The position numbers and the translations under genes are program-made. From Kudoa neothunni (Eukaryota > Cnidaria), in contig OZ199838.1 in NCBI GenBank assembly GCA_964304625.1, positions 12,958,001-13,022,000 of the forward strand: a stretch of 64,000 bases of DNA, given 5' to 3'. The notes beneath the pieces were generated by a model, which was not told where the DNA came from, did no database searches, and saw nothing but the letters and a program-made list of their open reading frames with translations. Positions 12,715-22,622 of the stretch are shown piece by piece (positions within the stretch are counted from its first letter, which is position 1; every line of letters starts with the position of its first letter).

Positions 12715-15700
12715 ATGGAAATCATTCGCAATCCATCAGTTTTAACAGAAAATTGGAATCTATTAGGAAATGTTTATTATAGGTATTATTTTGAGTTTTA
12801 AGGGCTAATTGTGGTTGATTTCCGAACAGGAGATGGCAGTTGTATCAAATGGAATGGAGCAATGAAGCCAAGCGTTCAAAAAATGACACTCTTTCTGTCG
12901 CCAAATATTGTGGACCGATAGGTTCGTTCTAATAATTTTGTTGAACTGTTAAAGATCCATTTGAAATCTTATGTAGCTAAGCGTTTCTATTCAAAATCTA
13001 CAAAGCAAACATTTATAGCCATTTACACGCAGTCCGGTAATAAGCTGTGTCAAATTGATGTATAGCATTCGTTTAACTCATTCCACATAATTTCGAATTT
13101 AATTTAAAGTGGAAAGGGGACAATATTTTCAGCATGTTTTGGACGGTAGATGAAGAGTTGTGGATTGTTACCCAATTCGGTAAATTGGTGGCGTATTCTT
13201 TACTAGGACTTCTCAAATATGAAATTCAACTTGTAGTAAGTTCATTTATAGCTGAATTTTGCATTTTTACTATTCTTATCAACTTTTTACAATTGTAGAA
13301 TGGACAAAGAATTTGCAGCGGCAAAATATTGAATCCCCTTAAAGGTGATCCTTGCCTCGCTCTCATGACTATCCAAAAAAATCTTATTCTCTACCCATAT
13401 ATCAAGGAAAAGAGTGACAAGGCTCTTGCCTTTTCATTTAAAGGTTTCTATTTTCACATATTTTTATTTTTGATTAATTGTGTAATATCATTTTAGAATG
13501 GATAAACATACCTAGATGCTGGGATCTGATTTCGATAGCCTCCAATTTACACCCTACTATCATTGTTTGGGATGTATCTAACAACAAATACATTCACGCT
13601 TATTCTGAGAATTCCACTTCAAAATATGTAAATTATTTTTACTGATTTGTTCAACTTTGAATCATCTTCGTATATGTTTTTTGTATAGGAAATCCCAATA
13701 GATTGCTATTACGATGAGATCGTGGATATCACTTCAAGTTTCGAAAAAAATTATCTAGCACTACTAACCAACACCAATTATCTGTGGATTGGATCATACG
13801 ATATGAGTGTAAACATAATTGTGTGGTAGTCGTTTAGTAGTGAATGTTTTATTGTAGCAAAAATTCGCCGAGATTAATCTTTCCAACCATCAGCACACTC
13901 TTCCTTTGTCAATAAAATGGTAGATGAATCAATTCTATTAAACTTTAACAAAAACAAAAAGGTGTGGATCAGGAGCTGTGGCTTGCGTTTGGAATTCAAT
14001 GTTGATTTTATTTGGTCCACAGCAGGACTATCAAACGTAATAATTAATTTTCCACAAAGCTCGCCAACATAAAACCTAATGTTAATCTTTAAATAGATAT
14101 TACATTCAAGAAGGTTCAATGATAGAATCTGATTTGGGATGTATTCATATTATTGACGGTGAGTCACATGAAATCATTCAAGAAATTCCAAGTAATAATC
14201 GTACTCATTTACACTGCGTTCAATTCCTTTCTAATTGAACCAAACCAGATCAATTGGAAAACATATATTTGGACTCATTGCATCCTGGAGCGTTACTTTT
14301 AGATGCATTTAGAGAATATAAAGTTATCACTTTTTTTCTATAAAAAAAGTATTTTTTATTAAGAAACGGAGCCCTAAATCCTTGGATCTTATCGAAGGAA
14401 TTAAGTTGAAATTACACGATGCTGTAAATGCATGTCTCCTTGCAGCTCCCGAGGAAGTGGTTCCCTCATTCCAAAAGCTAATTCTTAATGTAATGGACAC
14501 ATATTGTCTCAGTCAACTAATTAATTTTTAGGCGGCATTATTCGGTCAATCATTTATCAATTCGACAGACCCCAACCAATTTTATAGAACGTGTAAACTA
14601 ACTCAGATTTTGAACCAACTTAGAGCACCCACTATCGGACTTCCGTTCACCAACTTTTTGTAAATCTAAAGTTGTATCAAACAAATATACAACGAGATTA
14701 TTTTAGATACCAAAGTGTGGATCCAGTGTTTGTAATTGAAAAGTAGTTGTTGACGAATGGTACACTGAGTTATAATCTAAACCAATAGACTCAAAAGTCG
14801 AGGTCTTTATGGGTTGGCTGCCGAAATATGCACTTCACTCAATTATGACAAGCCCATGTTGAACGAAGTTATATTAGAATGGGCACACAATAAAGTATGC
14901 TAGATTTTCTCATTGTATCTGCTTGATGAGTAAATATTTTTAAAATTAATGATAGATGTTGGATTCATCGATGAGTGATGAAGATCTTATCAAATTATTG
15001 CTTGAGAAAAGCAAACGTTACCCATCTATTTCTATGATCCAATTAGGGTCACTTTCAATTGCTCAAAATCGCAAAAAGCTCGCTATTGCGGTATAACTTT
15101 TATTTATTGTTTTTTTATTTTGTTGTAATGATTTTGTAGTTGTTGGATCACATTGTCGATCCTCACGATCATGTTCCATTGCTGCTGAAACTCGACCAAA
15201 CACAAAAAGCTCTTCAAATAGCAATGCGTTCTGGCGATATAGATCTAGGTATGTTTTTTAGTAGAGTCAACACTTCAATCAGATTTAGTGTTTATTGTGA
15301 TATTCTACTTGAAAAAAAACCTGAGTACCACTCAGTTTTTGATGAAAATTAGATCTGATCCCTATCTATTTGGATTGTGTCGTAGAGTGAGTGTCACTAT
15401 TTTTAAATTAATTTGTTTACTAAAACGAAAATTTTAGTATTATTCGGAAACAAAAAACTATCAAATGCTAATGTCACTGTACGAACAAGATGACTTGGTC
15501 AAATATTCTGCATGCCTAAAAATCGACAATACTAACCGTTTGCCTGTGACTGAGAAAATACCTCAAATGAACGCTATTTGTTCGTTGGTAGGCAATAAAA
15601 GTGTTATTCATACCGTAAATTTTATCTATAAGATCAACCACATCATTAACAATCTACACTTAACTTTAGACTATGAAAGAGACCATAAAACTTTATGAAT

Positions 15701-16329
15701 ATCAAAAAAAACTTCATCAACATCAAAACTTTTCAAATTTAAATCTCATTGGGTTGACATTAAATCAAACTCTTCAAAAAGTATATCAGAATATTGTGGT
15801 TTTAGGTGTAAGCATTCTTGTTTGGAAATAGATGCTCAGCAAAGGTTTCGTTAATGAGGCTGAAAATCTCAGGAGAGAACTTTATGTACCTGAGATCAGA
15901 TTTCAATGGTTGGTGGTGAATTCGCTAGGACAATCTCATGAATGGTCGAAACTATCACAATACTCAATTCAGAAGAAACCTCTCATTGGTTATATGGTAT
16001 AATTTAACTTGGTAGTAACTTCTAAGTGTAATCTAGCCATTTGTCGAAGCATGTATCCAACACAGTGCACCCCGCAAAGAAATAGAATTCTATCTGCCTA
16101 AAATAGCAATTGAGGAACGAACCCCAATTTATTTATATTTGAGGTGATTATTAGTAACTTTATCATCAAACTTTATTCGCTACTTTCTAGAAATTATGAA
16201 CTTGCAGCTGATGCTGCTATTGCAAGCAAAAGTGCTAACAACATACGGACGGTGCTTCTCAAATGCAATCCCGTCCAAGACAAGCCCATATACGATAAGC
16301 TGGATGCAGCCCTAACACTTTTTAAATAG
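12715..16329 (+). CDS. VPS16: Vacuolar protein sorting-associated protein 16 (HOPS/CORVET core subunit)
   Basis: VPS16 is a core subunit of the HOPS and CORVET tethering complexes, which bridge late endosome/lysosome membranes and bind SNAREs through the Vps33 partner. I assemble 23 exons: 12715-12782, 12830-12921, 12955-13059, 13110-13235, 13299-13443, 13497-13627, 13689-13808, 13858-13919, 13962-14036, 14097-14191, 14249-14322, 14364-14489, 14532-14659, 14707-14742, 14789-14894, 14956-15090, 15140-15248, 15289-15386, 15438-15587, 15670-15807, 15832-15996, 16037-16143, 16191-16329. The product is about 842 residues (human 839). Collinear matches include the start (ENWNLLGNVYYR), GPI, HPGALLLDAFREYK, DHVPLLLKLDQTQKAL, KPLIGYM-PFVEACI and the C-terminal NYELAADAAIASKS. 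It has the N-terminal beta-propeller half and the C-terminal alpha-solenoid half. Oddities: exons 2 and 3 join one base out of phase, and intron 15808-15831 is only 24 nt. Confidence 0.93.
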
Positions 16330-16554
16330 ATACAAATATATTTCTATCAACAATTTTGTTTGCCTATGATTTTAAGTGTTTTTGTTGCTTGGATAATGGG
16401 GGTGTGATTTTAATTCCCTTTCTTATTGGAAACAAATAATAACTTTTGTTTATTTTGTCACCTCGACAACAAGTCGTCGAAATTTTGTGATAATCAACAA
16501 ATTTACGTTTCTACCAACACACATCCAATAAGTGCACAATTCACCCACACACGT

Positions 16555-16896
16555 ATGGTTGGTAATTGCACTCGTTGTGGCAAAGAAGTTTATTTCGGTA
16601 GCTATCATTATATTGTGTAATATTAGATATAGATTGTGTTTCTTTTTAGCAGAGAAAGTTTACGCTGCGGGAAGCTTATGGCATAGAGGTTGTTATGTGT
16701 GCACCAACTGTAAACGCACCTTAAATGCAAATATTGCATGTGATGTAATTAAATCATTTTTTTTACATTTAAATATAATTTTGATCCATTTATTGTAATA
16801 TAGCATAACGGACTTCTATATTGTCGAAATCCATGCTACAGAACATTGTTTGGTCCCAATGGATACGGTAGTAACTCTGGATTGACGCCCAAATAA
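16555..16896 (+). CDS. CRIP-type single-LIM-domain protein
   Basis: Three exons (16555-16597, 16650-16744, 16804-16896) encode 76 residues, the usual size of cysteine-rich intestinal protein CRIP1. The order is NCTRCGKEVYFAE, then WHRGCYVCTNC, then LYCRNPCYRTLFGPNGYG. This gives the eight zinc ligands of one LIM domain (Cys-X2-Cys, His-X2-Cys, Cys-X2-Cys, then Cys with a final Cys) and the family's trailing FGPxGxG motif. LIM domains bind two zinc ions and act as protein-interaction adaptors; CRIP partners here are unknown. I start at the Met two residues before the first LIM glycine-asparagine-cysteine, because a longer upstream frame (from 16,426) has no family resemblance. The AATAAA polyadenylation hexamer (16892-16897) overlaps the TAA stop. 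The gene lies 225 bp downstream of VPS16 on the same strand. Confidence 0.9.
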
Positions 16897-16897
16897 A
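16892..16897 (+). promoter_or_regulatory. Polyadenylation hexamer overlapping the LIM gene stop
   Basis: The sequence CCCAAATAAACC contains AATAAA across the TAA stop codon of the LIM protein. If used, the 3' UTR would be only a few tens of bases. A usable alternative hexamer downstream cannot be excluded. Confidence 0.35.
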
Positions 16898-17477
16898 CCT
16901 TATTCAACGACTCCCCCAAACCAATACAACTTTATTTCATTTTCATACTATTATCTTATCATTTAGTTGGACATTTATTTGTAATCATGGAATTTTTTTA
17001 AGTAGGTGAAGATTTATTTGATAGGATCCCATATCATATTACTTATTTTTGATATTATTGTTATCATTGGTATACCTATATCTTCCCTTCTACTAACGGT
17101 CGATGTGATATGTTGAGCTAAGTCAAGAAGATGCTCGGTTCAAGAGAAGTTGTGAGAACTTATGCATCTTATCCTTATTATATTTTATTAAATAAAAATA
17201 ATAAAATTTAATTCTTTAAACTACAAAAAATAATACTGATAAAACTATAGGTGCCATTGGAAATTGCCATTTTATATCCACTAAATCTAATTTATGCACT
17301 CTTTTAGTCGTTTTTTCTATAATAATTTTAAATCAATAAATCAGAGTTGTTAAAGATTATTCTGAAGTTTGGACGAATTAACTTCACTTTTGATTCTACT
17401 ACAGTGTTTCCTATTGGCGAGGTTTCACAAAATTCTTGCAGGATACGCAAATTTTTTTACATCAATGCACCGTATAG
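16898..17477. other. Intergenic, nothing recognised
   Basis: AT-rich. An open stretch at 17,347-17,535 runs into the terminal repeat that begins at 17,478 and is therefore not a gene. Confidence 0.4.
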
Positions 17478-18215
17478 CAGCGGTTCTTATCCTGAGGTCC
17501 GTGAGTGGTTTAAACAAAATTTGAATCCAATTTAGGAACATATATTCATTATAATTAGACATTTCGTAGTATCAGCGTAATTATTAAAAAATTTAACGTA
17601 CATAACAAATTTCCTCGTGTTAACATTAATTTTGTAATAATTTCTAAAAATATAAGCCATTTAGTAGGGTATTTCACAAAAACTAAAAATTTTTAGCGAA
17701 ATATTTCGTATTGTTACACATTATGCAATTGGGATGATTAATCCTTTTACAGCAGTCTATTTTGGAGAATCTAAATTTTCCACGCTGGTTACTATCAAAA
17801 CAGGTCACTAAATCAATTATATGTGTTTCGTTCTTTCAAATATTTTGTCGAATTGCTCTTAATTTATTGATAAAAACCAACTACAAAAATATCATTAAAT
17901 ATTCTTTTAATTTTTATTGTTTATATACACAATAAGTTTTATGCATTAAATTCGCACTTTATAATATAATATCATATTTCTTCCTTTATTAACCCTTTAT
18001 TTTAGTAAACACAATAATTAACAAAATTAGAGATTTTATATAGCAAAAATGTTTCGATCATTATAAGAACGTATTCACTTTAAAAAATTTACTTGATTTT
18101 CATTTTAAAAGTGTACATGTATATTCACATTAATCCTATAAATTTAATTCAGTACGTTACTTTAGTATATTATGCGTCATTTTCTATATTTTGTTGGAGT
18201 TTTAATAATTAAAAA
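17478..18215 (+). mobile_element. hAT-type repeat, copy X
   Basis: It begins CAGCGGTTCTTATCCTGAGG, the CAGxGGTTCT start typical of hAT-type termini. The next 700 bases align in order with 62657-63430: both share GGTCC...GTGGTT, TTAGCGTAATTATTAAAAA versus CAGCGTAATTATTAAAAA, a TGCAATT..GATGATTA block, CTACAAAAAT(A/C)TCATTAAATATTC and ATTATGCGTCATT. No transposase frame is visible, so it is a non-autonomous or eroded element. The right end is not defined and may have been lost into the repeats that follow. Confidence 0.6.
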
Positions 18216-18439
18216 AAATTTATGGCTAGAATTTCAACATTAATAATCTTTTTAATACTCGAAATAATTCATTTCTTGGTGAGTAAAAAATTGTTAATAT
18301 ATATTATAAAACATAATAATGCATAATTAATTCACATAATAAATATTTAATTTAATTATGAGATAATAGATCAATAATTTTAGTTAAAATATTTATATGT
18401 ATGTTCGGATTAAGCATAAAACCAAAATAGGGCCCGTGT

Positions 18440-18605
18440 TAAGTCCATTGAATGCATTAGGGGTCTGCAAACTAGAAAGGTTAAGAACCACCTCCTCAAA
18501 GTAGACATGAATTAGGTTTCCAAATTAAGGGAGTAAATTTAAATTTTTTATCAGGCCAAGGGGATATATTTTGAAAAACCCGTTGAGAACCTTTGATTTA
18601 GCAGA
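18440..18605. mobile_element. Fragment of the hAT-type MITE family
   Basis: The stretch contains GAATTAGGTTTCCAAATTAA and later CCCGTTGAGAACCTTTG. This matches the end of the 53787-54366 element (TTTCCAAGTTAAGGAGG...ACGGTTGAGAACCCC). It is a partial, diverged copy sitting beside two other repeats. Confidence 0.5.
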
Positions 18606-18724
18606 TCAATAAGTCTTCTGAATCGGGTTAAAAAATGACTCGTGGTGTCTAAAACCCAAACATCTAACTGTTGAGAATTTGTTATGCGGTGGTTTCTTAA
18701 CTTGAGTTGACCATAAATCGGTGT

Positions 18725-19300
18725 TTACCGACATGGGGTATAGGCGCTAATTTCAGGAGGTTCATGAGAAGACTTTCAATCTTAAAAAATTAGTCGATTG
18801 TAAATTCCTGTCTATAATAAGAGCCGACTTTAAAACTAATTCTTAAACAATACTTTCATAAACGTGAATACAAGAGGTCAATATACTTAGGGGTTCGTGT
18901 TCATTCAGTTTAGTTAGTCGAGTGTCCACGACACGGAAAAATTGGTTGGGAAACACTTCAATATATGTTTCCAAATAAGAGTTTAGCAAAGTCAACTTGG
19001 CAGCTTTGCAAATCATACGATATAAAAGCAAGTTTTATAGCCAACAGTCTCTAGATCAGTAACTGCCAACGTGGGGTCCGTGAACTAATTTCAGGGGTTC
19101 GTGAGAAGACTTTTATTCTTAAAAAATTATTCTATCGTAATATCGTAAATCCATAGCTATAATAAAATCCAGCTTTAAAACTAATTCCTAAACAATACTT
19201 TCATAAATTTAAATATACGAAGTTAATACACTTGGGGGTTCGTGTTAATTTAGCTTAGTGAATCGAATGTCCGAGACACAGAACGGTTGGTTGAGAAACA
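18725..19300 (+). repeat. Two direct copies of a ~240-bp unit
   Basis: Copy a (about 18,725-18,955) and copy b (about 19,055-19,300) share GCTAATTTCAGGAGGTTCATG versus ACTAATTTCAGGGGTTCGTG in the same order (first 20 bases comparable). They also share GAAGACTTT, TTTAAAACTAATTC(T/C)TAAAC, ACTTTCATAAA, GGGGTTCGTGTT and GTTG(G/A)GAAACA. Similarity is high but not perfect, so the duplication is old. The separating 100 bp is unrelated. It is probably a further hAT-type derivative; no coding is visible. Confidence 0.65.
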
Positions 19301-19311
19301 TTGCTGTAGAC

Positions 19312-20012
19312 CAAGGGTTCTCAACCGCTCTTTTCAAATTTACCTCCGTAACTTGGAAACCTAATTCATGTTTACTTTAAGATTTTATATTGGTTTAGCC
19401 ATGGCATAGGCTATTTATAGGGTACGTTCTAATCTTAAAAGTCATGAACGCGTGTGTTCTGGTAGTTTTTTAATCCTAACAACTCTAACTAATAAACTGT
19501 CGACAGACTTAGTTTATTCGATTTTGCCACATTGAATTATTAATGGCCCCTCCTTCTCTCTTAAGGGCCAGAAATGATTAAAATTGGTCGAAACTAGTGA
19601 CACCTAGATATTATTATCATACAGACAGCAACCTTAAGTATTATTATTAAGCTATATCACTAAAAAATAAATGAGCAATAACAGAAAGAGACTTTTATAG
19701 TTCTATAAATATTTATTCCTAAAAACATTTGAAGTATTGCTGCCAACTTATTACTGAGTTTGAAATCCCTGAATAATATAATTCCTTAGAAATCCATAGG
19801 TGGTTACAAATAATATTATGCAAAAATTAACCCTATTGTCGTGTATTACTTTACTAACAAACGACTAATTTGTCGTAACACGCGAAAACCCACTTGGTAA
19901 TATATTATTATTTGTAATGGCTCTTCCGTTATCTTTCTCGCACTCGAATACAACGCCTGTCATTTAGAATTTACTCCCAATAGGTAAATATACCCCCGGT
20001 TGAGAACCGCTA
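19312..20012 (-). mobile_element. hAT-type MITE, copy 1 (inverted)
   Basis: The ends read CAAGGGTTCTCAACCG and CGGTTGAGAACCGCTA, a 14-16 bp inverted repeat. The interior matches the reverse complement of the 53787-54366 element, including the blocks next to both ends (CTTGGAAACCTAAT; TACCCCCGGTTGAGAACC). The flanks CTGTAGAC (19304-19311) and CGTTAGAC (20013-20020) agree at 6 of 8 positions, consistent with an aged 8-bp hAT target duplication. No transposase is present. Confidence 0.65.
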
Positions 20013-20020
20013 CGTTAGAC

Positions 20021-21737
20021 GAATCTTACGATTGTATCATCTAGCAGCAAACATCTTTATCTTATTGTTGTCGTATTCAAGTTATTTACGATTTACAGTT
20101 AATTTTATTTGCTAAAACTTAATAATTTTTATGAAATATTTACATCACTATTACAGTTGTAATTTTATATGATCAAAACCTCAACCCTTACGAGGCGGAG
20201 GGGTTATTTTAGGAACCCCATTTAATTTATTTATCGAAATTTCTATTTTTACCTTTTTATTTTCTCCATTATTTTACATGTAATCTTTTAATACCAAACA
20301 CACTTTATACTAAATTAACAAATATTATTTTTCTTAAGGACATTAATATAATATTTTTTCAAACCGAACCAATAGTATTTAATGTTTAGAGGTCTTTGAA
20401 TCTCTTATATTTATTATTTATTTATTTAATTTCAACTAAAAATCAATAATTAAAAGTTAGTTTTTATTTGAATAAACGAACAAGAGTTGGACTCAGTCTT
20501 GATTGTATTTTCTACCGGAAGAATCCGGCAAGCTTGTAGATTATCCTGAGATTATTGTAAGACACGAGCGCTCCTGGTAGTATGTTAATTTTGAAAGTAT
20601 AGGTCGATTAATGTTGAATTTTGTTCCATATTGGCTTTCCTTTTTACGTCTTCCTTGATTTTTATCATCGAATTAAAATTGCGACAGAAATGGTAGTTAT
20701 TTGAAGGGAAGGAATTATTCCTACGATTTAGATTTAATAACACGATAGCAAAATGAGATTAACGAAAATTTTTTGACATCTTTGTTGTGGCGGGATTGTC
20801 GGTTGTTCCTTTCAGATGACAAGTTCATTTGCAAATCAACCTTGAGTTTTCCAATAATTAGTTAATAGTTGTATCCAAGCATAACCTATATTTTTGAGTA
20901 ATTGCTTGCGTATTCTCGCTTTTTTCTCAAAAGTGATGACTACGAATTGCTCGTATTTTTTCCCTAACCGGTTAAATATTTTTACATTTAGGACAGTTTT
21001 TTTTGATTAAGTAATGATCACATAAAACAAATTTTTCTATCCAATTGAGCGAGTTAAATTGAAAATCCTTTGGAATGCCTGGAGCACACTCGTAATTTTG
21101 TTGAGCTGCGTAATCCGAGGGTTAAAGGGGTTAAGTTATCGTTGACTCATAAATCATAAAAAATTTGGTACAAAATAACTCTTATGGACGGTAGTTTAAT
21201 AAAATTCATGTCGATTGACTTCGGAACCAAAAATAATTCTGAATGACTTATTTACACCCAACCCAATGAGAACAAAATTCCACCATAATCATACAAAAAA
21301 TTAACATCAAACTTCAAATTATTACGTTTATTGAAATAAGCATTCTCTCTGGCGCAATCGCAATATATATTTCAATCTCCAAAAATATTTCTCACAAACG
21401 ATAAAAAGTGTAGTCGCGCATCAACAAAAAAAATTAATTCTTGCCATACCAACAATCTCGACTATTATTCCCCCCTATTGTCGTTAAAAACAGCTTCAAT
21501 ATACAAGAAACAGTCTTACGATAACATAAACTACTTATTCCAAAAATGAAATAACTACAAGTTGTTGAACGTGTAAATAGAAAGGCAATTTTTGATTGGA
21601 TGATTGAGAGGTGGAACAGACACACCCTACCACAAAAAAATCAATTGATCCTTGTAATTCAATTCAATTCAATTCAAAATATACAATATAAATGAATGTG
21701 TGAGATTGAACATTGCTGCATGGGTCGTGTGAAAACA
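20021..21737. other. Intergenic, downstream of Ras
   Basis: I find no supported gene. It contains AT-rich DNA and, at 21,658-21,676, a short ATTCA tandem repeat that falls just past the Ras stop, probably in its 3' UTR. Confidence 0.4.
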
Positions 21738-22622
21738 TTACAAAATAATACATGACTTTTTCTTGGGTTTCTTTTTTGAAGTGCCTTCACGATGTTCGCG
21801 TATTTGTCGAACCAACTGTTGAAAGATATCTTCGACACCTTTTCTAGTTTTTGCCGAAGTTTCGAGGTATTGAACATTCCACCTTTTGGATTTTTCCAAA
21901 GCGTCGCTAGCACTAACAGTAGGGTTGGAAACATCACACTTGTTCCCTACCAGGATCATGGGTACGTTGTCGGTATCTTTGACACGTTTAATCTAGAGTT
22001 GGAAAGTGACATTATTGTAAGAGTGAAACTGTCAAATACTTGATCATAAAAAAGATTCATATCGGCAAATGATTTCTCATCATTTACAGCAAATATCAAC
22101 AAAAATCCTTGACCATTACGCATATATTGTTCTCTCATAGCACTGAAATCAAACACAATACAAATTAGTACACGTTATGTGTGTAACATTGATCACCTAT
22201 ATTCCTCTTGACCAGCAGTGTCGAGAATATCCTAACAAAAAATGACAACAAATTAGATCCACCACCACACATACACAAATTCAACGATCAACATACCAAA
22301 AGACATGTTTCACCATCGACAACCACTTGCTTTCTATAACTGTCCTCTACAACATCAACAATAAAACACATCGAACCCCAACCCATATTACCTATTGTAG
22401 GATCATAATCATCTGCGAAACTACATCAAACAACATAATAATAACATCATTTGACAATAGTATTTGAATGATTACCAATTCTGTATAAATTGAAGTGTGA
22501 GAGCACTTTTTCCAACACCACCAGCTAAAATATAACCCAGGTTAATACTATCACACCAACCACTGCCTTCAACAATCAAACCAACACTTACATCCAACAA
22601 CTACTAGTTTATATTCACTCAT
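21738..22622 (-). CDS. Classical Ras GTPase with polybasic tail and CIIL box
   Basis: This is a membrane-anchored GTP switch of growth-factor signalling. Seven exons (in coding order 22622-22592, 22524-22476, 22420-22392, 22346-22297, 22231-22197, 22142-22040, 21992-21738) encode 183 residues. The start [20 protein letters not shown] carries the P-loop with Gly at positions 12 and 13 and Ser at 11. Switch I is YDPTIEDSYRKQ, matching the H-Ras effector loop; switch II is [11 protein letters not shown] with Gln61. Base-recognition motifs NKCD and ETSAK are present. The C-terminus is [12 protein letters not shown]: a K-Ras4B-like lysine run with a CAAX box ending in Leu, which by the known rule favours geranylgeranylation over farnesylation. 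GQEEYSAMR separates it from Rap (GTEQF), so I call Ras proper. All exons join in frame. Confidence 0.95.

Noticed and set aside
16426-16620. Longer frame upstream of the LIM protein start
   Set aside because: Only the part from 16,555 resembles the CRIP family; the preceding 43 codons are Asn/Ser/Thr-rich with no match and are more likely 5' UTR.
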